Shown here one piece after another: positions 1 to 6,851 of a DNA stretch of 64,000 nucleotides (positions are counted from its first letter, which is position 1; each line of letters begins with the position of its first letter). The position numbers were made by a program, and so were the translations under genes. The notes beneath the pieces were generated by a model, which was not told where the DNA came from, ran no database searches, and saw nothing but the letters and a program-made list of their open reading frames with translations. Where the stretch lies: contig JBFMHF010000020.1 of the NCBI GenBank assembly GCA_040752975.1, positions 1 through 64,000 of the forward strand. The letters are read 5' to 3'. Origin of the DNA: JADLDB01 sp040752975. GTDB lineage: Bacteria > Myxococcota > Myxococcia > Myxococcales > Myxococcaceae.

Positions 1-22
1 CCCGGGGACTGGCGGCGCCGTT

Positions 23-529
23 TCATTTCTCCGGCGGGGCCGCGCCTGCGCCGACGTCTGGAGGGGGCGGGCCGCCCAGCGGAGGCTTCGACTTCACCTT
101 GCGGGTGGGCGCCTCGTCAGCGCTTTCGCCGGCGCCGGGCTGCTCGTCGCCACCCCCGGCGGCGCCTCCGTCTCTGGCGACGTGCGCAGGGCCGTGCGCC
201 TGCCTGCTCAGGTCGAACAGCTGCCGGATGTTCCGGCTGAAGACGAGGAGGAAGACGACGGAGAGGAGCGGCAGGGTGAGGCCGATCGCGATGCCGGCGA
301 TGCCCTTCACCCGCTCGGTGGAATCGCCGCGCTTGCCCCCGTCCACGATGGCGAGCACCCCGAGGACGATTCCAGCCAGCGAGGCCAGCAGAGCCAGGGG
401 TGAGGCGAAGAGGCCGAAGAGCGGCACGCATCCGCACCCCAGCAGGACAATGCTGGCCACGCTGCACACGATGCTGGCCAGTCCGTACTTGCCCTGCGAC
501 GGCGGCCCCGCGTCGCCCGGGGGCCTCAC
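23..529 (-). CDS. small membrane protein, DUF4190-like
   Basis: About 168 residues. I placed the start at a GTG whose last bases overlap the argF stop (GTGA), matching the other junctions of this operon; upstream in-frame codons only mirror argF. Two hydrophobic segments (about residues 15-75) surround a Gly/Cys-rich turn, followed by a charged stretch containing a GKRGDSTERVKG segment and a third hydrophobic segment. This pattern fits small DUF4190-type proteins. The C-terminal 60 residues are polar, Gly/Pro/Ala-rich and probably disordered. It is the last gene of the arginine operon. No enzymatic role can be inferred; the link to arginine metabolism is only positional. Confidence 0.65.
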   Translation of the reverse strand: MRPPGDAGPPSQGKYGLASIVCSVASIVLLGCGCVPLFGLFASPLALLASLAGIVLGVLAIVDGGKRGDSTERVKGIAGIAIGLTLPLLSVVFLLVFSRNIRQLFDLSRQAHGPAHVARDGGAAGGGDEQPGAGESADEAPTRKVKSKPPLGGPPPPDVGAGAAPPEK

Positions 530-1461
530 TTCTTCGCCCGCCGCAGCTCGTGGTCGGTGATGAGGAACTCCAGCAGGGCCTTCTGCACGTGGAGGCGGTT
601 CTCCGCCTCGTCCCACGCCGCCGACTGAGGCCCTTCCAGCACCTCGGCCGTCACCTCTTCCCCTCGGTGCGCCGGCAGGCAGTGGAGGAAGATGGCGTGC
701 GGTGCGGCCAGCTTCATCAGCTTCGCGTCCACCTGGTAGCCGCCGAGGTCCTCGAGGCGCTTCTTCGACTCTGCCTCCTGGCCCATCGAGGTCCACACGT
801 CCGTCACCACCACGTCGGCGCCCTTCACCGCGTCGCGCGGGTCCGTGAGCAACGAGACGAAGTCCTTCGACGGCTTCACCACGTCATCGGCGGGGTGGTA
901 GCCCTTCGGGGAGGCGAGGCGCAGGTGGTAGCCGAAGAGCCCCGCTCCCCGCGTGAAGCTGCGGCCCATGTTGCTGGCGGTGTCGCCCACGAAGGCGATC
1001 GTCTTGCCCTTCACCTCGCCCAGGCGCTCGGCCACCGTGAAGAGGTCGGTCATCACCTGCACCGGGTGGCCGTCATCGGTGAGGCCGTTGATGACGGGGA
1101 CCTCACAGTGCGCCGCGAACTCGCGGATCCGCTCGTCCCCGAAGGTGCGCACCATGACCGCGTCGCAGTAGCGGCCGGTGACGCGCGCCGTGTCGGCCAG
1201 GGGCTCGCCGCGCGACATCTGCGAGTTGGCGGTGGAGAGGTCGATGGTGGTGCCGCCCAGCTGCAGCATGGCCGCCTGGAAGGAGAGCCGCGTGCGGGTG
1301 GACGCCTTCTCGAAGATCATCACCAGCGTGCGGCCCACCATGGTGTTGACGGGGCGGCGCTCGTTGCGGGCCTGCTTGAGCACCGTGGCGCGGCGGAAGA
1401 GGGCCAGGTGCTCGTTCAGCGTCAGATCCGGCAGGGTCAAGAGATCGCGCTTCTTCGTCAC
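526..1461 (-). CDS. argF: ornithine carbamoyltransferase
   Basis: 311 residues, normal for the family. It makes citrulline from ornithine and carbamoyl phosphate in the cytoplasm. The carbamoyl-phosphate loop STRTR is at residues 54-58 and the HCLPA motif of true ornithine carbamoyltransferases is at about 260-264, which argues against an acetylornithine carbamoyltransferase. The start is a GTG overlapping the argH stop (GTGA), so translation is probably coupled. It lies fifth in the argC-argJB-argR-argH-argF operon. Longer in-frame upstream sequence only mirrors argH. Confidence 0.95.
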   Translation of the reverse strand: MTKKRDLLTLPDLTLNEHLALFRRATVLKQARNERRPVNTMVGRTLVMIFEKASTRTRLSFQAAMLQLGGTTIDLSTANSQMSRGEPLADTARVTGRYCDAVMVRTFGDERIREFAAHCEVPVINGLTDDGHPVQVMTDLFTVAERLGEVKGKTIAFVGDTASNMGRSFTRGAGLFGYHLRLASPKGYHPADDVVKPSKDFVSLLTDPRDAVKGADVVVTDVWTSMGQEAESKKRLEDLGGYQVDAKLMKLAAPHAIFLHCLPAHRGEEVTAEVLEGPQSAAWDEAENRLHVQKALLEFLITDHELRRAKK

Positions 1462-2903
1462 AGGGTTGCCTCCTTGAGCCGCGTGTACACCACCTCGAGG
1501 CGAGGGACGGACTTCGATTTCGCTGCCAGCGCCAGCGCCTGGCGGTCCAGCTCGTCCAACTGCCGGGCGACGGACTCCGGGCCGGTGCTGCCGGCGCTCT
1601 GCTTGCGGGCGACGGCTCCGGCGGCGTCGAGGACGCGCAGCGTCGCTGCGTCGAGCGCGGGGTCGACCGACTGGCCGAGCTCCACCGACGCCTGGGTGAG
1701 CGTGAGGCCCTGTTCCTGGCACCGCCGCACCAGGCTGCCCACCACCTGGTACGCCTTCCGGAAGGCCATGCCCTTCTTCACCAGCGCCTCGGCGAGATCC
1801 GTGGCCTGGGTGAAGCCCTCGTCGACGGCGGCGCGGCACCTCGCTGGGTTGAAGGCGACGCGGGGCAGCGCGAGGCGCAGCACCTCGAGGCTGCCGTGCA
1901 ACAGCGGGCCCGTCTCCAGCAGCGACGCACGGTCCTCCTGGAGATCGCGGTTGTACCCGCCGGGCAGGCCCTTCACGGTGACGAGCAGCCCGACGAGGTT
2001 ACCGACTGCCTTGCCGCTCTTCCCGCGGATCAGCTCGAAGACGTCGGGGTTCTTCTTCTGCGGCATCATCGAGCTGCCCATGGAGATGTCGCCGGACAGC
2101 GAGGCGAAGCCGAACTCGCTGGTGGTGAAGTCGATGAGGTCGGTGGACAGGCGGCTGGCGTGCACCATCAGCCGCGCCGTGGCGTAGAGGTAGTCGAGCG
2201 CGAAGTCGCGATCGCCCACGGTGTCGAGGCCGTTCAAGGTGGCGCCCTCGAAGCCCAGCAGCGTGCGGGTCACCTCCCGGTCGATGCCCAGGGACGTGCC
2301 GGAGATGGCGCCGACGCCCAGCGGGGACAGCCGGCACTGCTCCAGCACGAAGGCGAGCAGCTGCGCGTCGCGCAGGAAGGCCGCGCCGTAGCTGGCGAGC
2401 CAGTACGCCAGGGACACCGGCTGCGCGCGCTGGCGGTGCGTGTACGCGGGGAGAATGACGTCCTTCTCGGCGCGCGCGCGGGCGGTCAGCTCGGCGACGA
2501 AGCCGGCCACCGAGTCCAGCGCCCTGGCCACCGATTCGCGCACGTGGAGGCGCAGATCCGTCGCCACCTGGTCGTTGCGGCTGCGGGCGGAGTGCAGCAG
2601 CGCGGCGGGCGCGCCGATGGTGCGGTTGAGCTCGACCTCCACCGCCATGTGCACGTCTTCCTCGTCGGGCAGCACGAGCGTGCCCGCGTCGGCCCTCTCC
2701 CAGAGCGTGATGAGGCCCTGCCGAATCGCCTGCGCCGCGTCCTTCGGGATGACGCCGGTGCGACCCAGCATGGTGACGTGGGCCAGCGAGCCCACCAGGT
2801 CCTCGCGGAGGAGCTGCCTGTCGAGCGCGAGCGAGCTGGAGAAGGCCATCACCTGCGGCAACAGCCCCGGTCCTCCGGAGGCCTCCGTCTTCGCCAACGT
2901 CAT
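1458..2903 (-). CDS. argH: argininosuccinate lyase
   Basis: 481 residues. It splits argininosuccinate into arginine and fumarate, the last step of the pathway. The fumarase/lyase superfamily signature GSSMMPQKKNPD is at 276-287 and the HSARSRND segment near 104-111 also matches the family. The ATG used overlaps the argR stop as ATGA; an ATG seven codons upstream lies inside argR and is less likely. argG, which supplies the substrate, is not in this window. Confidence 0.95.
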   Translation of the reverse strand: MTLAKTEASGGPGLLPQVMAFSSSLALDRQLLREDLVGSLAHVTMLGRTGVIPKDAAQAIRQGLITLWERADAGTLVLPDEEDVHMAVEVELNRTIGAPAALLHSARSRNDQVATDLRLHVRESVARALDSVAGFVAELTARARAEKDVILPAYTHRQRAQPVSLAYWLASYGAAFLRDAQLLAFVLEQCRLSPLGVGAISGTSLGIDREVTRTLLGFEGATLNGLDTVGDRDFALDYLYATARLMVHASRLSTDLIDFTTSEFGFASLSGDISMGSSMMPQKKNPDVFELIRGKSGKAVGNLVGLLVTVKGLPGGYNRDLQEDRASLLETGPLLHGSLEVLRLALPRVAFNPARCRAAVDEGFTQATDLAEALVKKGMAFRKAYQVVGSLVRRCQEQGLTLTQASVELGQSVDPALDAATLRVLDAAGAVARKQSAGSTGPESVARQLDELDRQALALAAKSKSVPRLEVVYTRLKEATL

Positions 2904-3376
2904 GACGCCACTCCCTTCTTCCACACGGTCAAGAGGTCGCGCTTCACGCGCGAGGGCTTCGTGCCCTTCACCGGCACGATGAAGATGGTGTCGTCGCCCG
3001 CCAGGGTGCCGAGGACGCCGGCGGGGCGGGTGGAGTCGATGGCGTGGGCCACCGCGGGCGCGCCGCCGGGCAGGGTGCGCACCACCACCATCGCGTCGGA
3101 GTCGTCCACCGACGTCACCAGGGAATGCACCGCGCGCAGCGGCTCCTCTCCCTTCGGCGCGGGCGAGCCGTCCAATTCGTACACCGTGCCGCCGTCGGGC
3201 AGAGTGACGCGGCGGGCCTGCAGGCGGGCGAGATCGCGCGACAGGGTGGCCTGTGTCACCGCGATGCCTTCGCGCTTGAGCAGTTCGCCCAGCTCTTCCT
3301 GGGTGGCGACGACGTGGGTGCGCAGCAGCCGGCGGATGACTTCGCGCCGCGCGCGATGGGTGGCGACGTCGGTCAT
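2900..3376 (-). CDS. argR: arginine repressor ArgR
   Basis: 158 residues, typical ArgR/AhrC length. The N-terminal winged helix (about 1-75) contains the SR(D)LARL-type recognition region after TQATLS. The C-terminal half carries GTLAGDDTIF, matching the arginine-binding and hexamerisation domain. As a family, ArgR uses arginine as co-repressor and binds ARG boxes. Encoding it inside the operon (ATGA overlaps with argJ/argB upstream and argH downstream) implies autoregulation together with the biosynthetic genes. A candidate operator lies just upstream of argC. Confidence 0.93.
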   Translation of the reverse strand: MTDVATHRARREVIRRLLRTHVVATQEELGELLKREGIAVTQATLSRDLARLQARRVTLPDGGTVYELDGSPAPKGEEPLRAVHSLVTSVDDSDAMVVVRTLPGGAPAVAHAIDSTRPAGVLGTLAGDDTIFIVPVKGTKPSRVKRDLLTVWKKGVAS

Positions 3377-5445
3377 TGGGTCACCAGGCTCCCGATGCCC
3401 TGGTCGGTGAAGAACTCGGCGATGATGCTGTGGGGCGTGCGCGCGTCGATGACGTGCACGCGCTCGACGCCGCGCTCGAGGGCGGACAGGGCGCAGCGCC
3501 CCTTGCGGGCGAGGTTCCGGTTGAAGACGTTCTTCTCCAGCTTCTCGCGCAGCGTGGACGTGGTGAGCTGCCCGAGCAGCTCGTCGTCCTCCATGAAGCC
3601 CGGTACGCCCACCAGGTACACCAGCTTCGACGCGCTCGCGGCCACCGCCAGCTCGCTGGCCAGTTGGTCGGGTTCGATGGCCAGCGTGGAGCCGTCGTCG
3701 AGGAAGCCCACCGGCGAGACGACCGGCACGTAGCCGCGCTGGAGGAACATCTCCAGCAGGTCCTTGTTGATGGACACGACTTCTCCCGGCACACCCTCGC
3801 CCAGGCGCTTCGCCTTGAGGAAGGCGGCGTCCATGCCCGACAGGCCGATGGCCTGGGTGCCGGAGCGGTTGAGCAGCGTCACCAGCTCGGTGTTGGTCTG
3901 GCCCGACAGCATCATCTCCTTGGAGTGGAAGTCGCCCTTGGACTGCCCTTCCGGCGACTCGCCGTGGACGATGATGGGCACCATGCCCACCGCGCGCAGG
4001 AGGTTCACGTCCTCCACGATGGAGGCGCGCAGCGAGTCCTTCCCCATCGCCTGGCGGCCCAGCTTCAGCACCACGCGCTTGCCGGTGAAGCGGCTGATGT
4101 ACGAGAGCGCCTGGGTGACGAGGCTCACCTTGAACTTCGGCGAGTAGTTGGTGAGGCGGTCGTCCTTCGCCACGCTGCCGTCCGCGGTGGGCACCAGCAG
4201 CGAGGTGTAGTCGGCGTTGATCTTCACGTAGTCGTACGAGAGGTCGCAGCCCCAGCCCACCGACGCCTCGTTGCCGGCGCGCAGGTCGATTTCAATCAGC
4301 ACCTCGGGCGAGCGCATCTTCGCGCGCAGCCGCGAGTGGCCGGGCACCGACGGCCCTTCGTTGGCGTCGTTGGTGCTCAAGGTGCCGACGGGGAAGCCGC
4401 TGATGTCCAGCGCGGGCTTGGCGTCGTACACCAGCACGCCCTGCACGCTGACGCGGGCCTTCTCCGGGTCGACGTCGTAGCGCTGGCTGCCGCAGCGGGC
4501 GCCCACCGTGGCGAGGATGCGCCCCCAGTTGGGGTCCGCGCCGAAGATGGCGGCCTTCACCAGGGTGCTGCCAGCGGTGGCGCGCGCGAGGTCGGCGGCG
4601 ATGGCCTTCGTCGGCGCACCGGACACGCGGACCTCCAGCATGCGGGTGGCGCCCTCGCCGTCGCGGGCCACTTCCTTCGCCAGCTCGACGCAGACGGACT
4701 GGAGCTGCGCGAAGAAGGCGTCGAAGTCGGGGCCGGGGCCGGCGATCTCCGGGTTGCCCAGTTGGCCGTTGGCGAGCGCGAGCACCGTGTCGTTGGTGCT
4801 CATGTCGTTGTCGACGGTGAGGTTGTTGAAGCTGCCGTCCATCGCGTCCCTGAGCGCCTGGTGCAGCAACGCGGGCGAGACGGCGACGTCGGTGCAGATG
4901 ACGGCGATGGTGGAGGCAAGCTGGGGGGCGATCATCCCGCTGCCCTTGCAGAGCGCGGTGATGCGGCCTTCCTTGCGGCCGTACCGCACGGTGCGCGAGG
5001 CCACCTTGATGTGTGTGTCCGTGGTGAGGATGGCTTCGGCGGCGGACTCGGGCGCGGCCTTGAGCTGGCCTTTGAGCTTCGGCAGCGCGTCGAGGATCTT
5101 CGCCTTCGGGAGCCGCTGCCCGATGACGCCGGTGGACGCCATGAGGACGGCGTCGGGCGGCGCCTCCAGCACCTTCGCGGCGCCAGCGCAGAGCTCCTTC
5201 ACGTCTTCGAGGCCCTCCGGCCCGGTGAGGGCGTTGGCGTTGCCGGAGTTGATGAGGACGGCGCGCACCCCCGACGCGGGCAAGCGCCGCGCGCAGTCCT
5301 GCACGGGCGCGGCCTTCGCCTTGTTGACGGTCAGCACCGCGGCGGCGCTGCAGGGCGACTCGCTGACGATGAGGGCGAGGTCCTTCTTGAAGGGCTTGAT
5401 GCCGGCGTGGAGGCCGGCGAAGAGAAACCCGCGCGCTACCGGCAT
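3373..5445 (-). CDS. argJ: ArgJ-ArgB fusion: ornithine acetyltransferase plus acetylglutamate kinase-like domain
   Basis: 690 residues. Residues 1-414 are ArgJ: STGVIG at 104-109, KGSGMIAP at 167-174 and FGADPNWGRI near 301-310. ArgJ transfers acetyl from acetylornithine to glutamate and self-cleaves at a Thr just after the GMIAP motif; here the aligned residue is Ser178, followed by Thr179. After a linker, residues 456-690 align with acetylglutamate kinase (VVLKLG, SGMDAAFLKAKR, IEPDQLASELA, GVERVHVIDART). The two Gly-rich loops are altered: KLGRQAM at 461-467 instead of K(Y/L)GGxAM, and HGESPEG at 494-500 instead of HGGGP. Kinase activity is therefore uncertain. The stop overlaps the argR start (ATGA). 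Confidence 0.9.
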   Translation of the reverse strand: MPVARGFLFAGLHAGIKPFKKDLALIVSESPCSAAAVLTVNKAKAAPVQDCARRLPASGVRAVLINSGNANALTGPEGLEDVKELCAGAAKVLEAPPDAVLMASTGVIGQRLPKAKILDALPKLKGQLKAAPESAAEAILTTDTHIKVASRTVRYGRKEGRITALCKGSGMIAPQLASTIAVICTDVAVSPALLHQALRDAMDGSFNNLTVDNDMSTNDTVLALANGQLGNPEIAGPGPDFDAFFAQLQSVCVELAKEVARDGEGATRMLEVRVSGAPTKAIAADLARATAGSTLVKAAIFGADPNWGRILATVGARCGSQRYDVDPEKARVSVQGVLVYDAKPALDISGFPVGTLSTNDANEGPSVPGHSRLRAKMRSPEVLIEIDLRAGNEASVGWGCDLSYDYVKINADYTSLLVPTADGSVAKDDRLTNYSPKFKVSLVTQALSYISRFTGKRVVLKLGRQAMGKDSLRASIVEDVNLLRAVGMVPIIVHGESPEGQSKGDFHSKEMMLSGQTNTELVTLLNRSGTQAIGLSGMDAAFLKAKRLGEGVPGEVVSINKDLLEMFLQRGYVPVVSPVGFLDDGSTLAIEPDQLASELAVAASASKLVYLVGVPGFMEDDELLGQLTTSTLREKLEKNVFNRNLARKGRCALSALERGVERVHVIDARTPHSIIAEFFTDQGIGSLVTQ

Positions 5446-5482
5446 CGCGCCCCTCGTGGACCCGCTGGCAGGGGAAGCAGCC

Positions 5483-6499
5483 TCACGACAGCCCCATCGT
5501 CTCGGGCAGCTCGTGCGCCAGGTTCATGTTCTGGACGGCCTGGCTCGCGGCGCCCTTGAGGAGGTTGTCGATGGCTGAAATCGAGACGACGTGGCTGCCA
5601 TCGGTGGCCGCGCCCACCAGGCACCTCGGCGTCAGCACGACGTCCGCCAGCCGCACGGCGTCGGGCTCGGGCCGGAGTCCGATGAGGGGCTCCTGGCCGT
5701 AGGCGTCCGCGAGCGCCTGCTGCACCTGGGCGGTGGTGACGCCCTTCTTCACCTTCGCGGTGGCGGTGGAGAGGATGCCCCGCTTCACGGGCAGGAGGTG
5801 CGGAGTGAAGACCAGCGGCACGTCTGCGCCGGCCACCTGCGTCAACGTCTGGCGGATTTCCGGGAGGTGCTGGTGCTTCAAGGTGCGGTAGGCGCGGAAG
5901 TCGCCGTCCACCTCCATGAAGCCGAAGTCCTCGGTGGCCTTGCGGCCCGCGCCGGAGACGCCCGAGGCGGCGTTGATGACGAGCGACTCCCTGTCGATGA
6001 GGCCGGCCTGGAGCAGCGGCGCGACGGAGAGGGCGGCGGCGGTGGGGTAGCACCCGGGGTTGGCGATGAAGCGGGCGCCCTTCACCCGGGCGCGGAAGAG
6101 CTCCGGCAGCCCGTACACGGCCTTCGAGAGCAGCTCCGGGGCCGAGTGCTCGAAGCGGTAGAACGGCGGGTACAGCTTCGCGTCCTTGAGTCGGAAGGTG
6201 CCGGCCAGGTCCACCACCGTCACACCGGTGGCAGCCAGCTTCGGCCCCAGCTCCAGCGACGACTCGGCGGGCGTGGCGAGGAACACGACCTGGCAGCCCT
6301 TCGCGGCCTCGAGGCCCTTCTCCACCGAGACGTACGGCAGCTCCGACGCAAGGCCCGTCTTCGAGGCGATGGACTGCCCTTCCCAGCGGTCGCTGGTGGC
6401 GAACGCGAGGGCCACCTGCGGGTGGCGCAGGAGAATACGCGTCAGCTCGATGCCCGAGTACCCGGACGCCCCCACGACGCCGGACTTCAGTGTCTGCAT
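5483..6499 (-). CDS. argC: N-acetyl-gamma-glutamyl-phosphate reductase
   Basis: 338 residues. It reduces N-acetylglutamyl phosphate with NADPH to the semialdehyde. The Rossmann motif GASGYSG is at 10-16 and the catalytic Cys is C150 in NPGCYPTA. The ATG chosen (MQTLKSG) starts directly before the Rossmann strand; the in-frame extension upstream runs through AT-rich leader sequence and has no family similarity. First gene of the arginine operon, 37 bp before argJ/argB. A short inverted repeat 17-31 bp upstream of the start may be its ArgR operator. Confidence 0.95.
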   Translation of the reverse strand: MQTLKSGVVGASGYSGIELTRILLRHPQVALAFATSDRWEGQSIASKTGLASELPYVSVEKGLEAAKGCQVVFLATPAESSLELGPKLAATGVTVVDLAGTFRLKDAKLYPPFYRFEHSAPELLSKAVYGLPELFRARVKGARFIANPGCYPTAAALSVAPLLQAGLIDRESLVINAASGVSGAGRKATEDFGFMEVDGDFRAYRTLKHQHLPEIRQTLTQVAGADVPLVFTPHLLPVKRGILSTATAKVKKGVTTAQVQQALADAYGQEPLIGLRPEPDAVRLADVVLTPRCLVGAATDGSHVVSISAIDNLLKGAASQAVQNMNLAHELPETMGLS

Positions 6500-6515
6500 G
6501 GCGCGCGCATGTATA

Positions 6516-6530
6516 TGCATCCCGTATGCA
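6516..6530 (-). promoter_or_regulatory. candidate ArgR operator (ARG box)
   Basis: A perfect inverted repeat TGCAT-N5-ATGCA sits 17-31 bp upstream of argC, in an AT-rich island (about 6509-6535) in otherwise very GC-rich DNA. The known ARG box has TGAAT-N4-ATTCA arms, so this is a similar but non-identical design. The operon encodes its own ArgR, which supports the assignment, but binding is inferred. Confidence 0.4.
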
Positions 6531-6653
6531 CTGCAACGAGAATCGCGCGGACCGATTGCGTTTCGCGGCCGGAAAATCGGGCCTGGAGCCATCGAGCGCC
6601 CGTGCCCGGCAGTCTGACAAACCTGCCTGGGCCGGGACGTGGAAAGAAAAGGC

Positions 6654-6792
6654 GGTTGCCCGAGTTGGGAAGCCACGAACTATGTGCTCTACCAGACTGA
6701 GCTACGCGCCCGTTGTGGACGCGGTTGGATTCGAACCAACGACCTCATCCGTGGAAGGGATGTGCGTGTAGGGCCTCTCGGGCCGGGCAACC
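6654..6792 (-). tRNA. circularly permuted tRNA-Gly(UCC)-like gene inside a closing helix
   Basis: Read on the minus strand, the 3' half comes first. It has anticodon stem CATCC (6762-6758), loop CTTCCAC (6757-6751, anticodon UCC), stem GGATG (6750-6746), variable AGGTC, T arm GTTGG-TTCGAAT-CCAAC (6740-6724) and acceptor 3' strand CGCGTCC (6723-6717). Five bases (ACAAC, 6716-6712) follow. Then comes the 5' half: acceptor 5' strand GGGCGCG (6711-6705), TA, and D arm GCTC-AGTCTGGTA-GAGC (6702-6686). Rejoined, all four stems pair (one G-U in the acceptor), giving 73 nt without CCA. The direct repeat GCACAT (6765-6760 and 6687-6682) marks both ends. A perfect 9-bp outer helix (6792-6784 with 6662-6654) brings the ends together, and a T-rich run (TTTTCTTT) follows it. 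Bacterial tRNA-Gly normally has U73; here the next base is A. A relic of a tandem tRNA pair is the main alternative. Confidence 0.7.
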
Positions 6793-6851
6793 TGCACCCG
6801 AAGACGGGGCCGGCAAGGAGTTCCTGACAAGCCGAATTTCCGCCGGTACAA

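Noticed and set aside
3376..5559. Long open frame on the plus strand opposite argJ/argB
   Set aside because: Antisense frames stay open in very GC-rich coding DNA; the translation is His/Val/Arg/Gly-rich low complexity with no domain. The same holds for similar frames opposite most genes.
6660..6780. Ordinary tRNA pair, each merely hard to see
   Set aside because: Upstream of the anticodon stem there is no D arm or matching acceptor strand, and downstream of the D arm there is no anticodon or T arm; only the permuted reading pairs all stems.
6500..6851. Group I intron as a permuted intron-exon arrangement around the tRNA
   Set aside because: The flanks total only about 265 nt and I found none of the conserved core segments; the compact shared frame with the second element explains them better.
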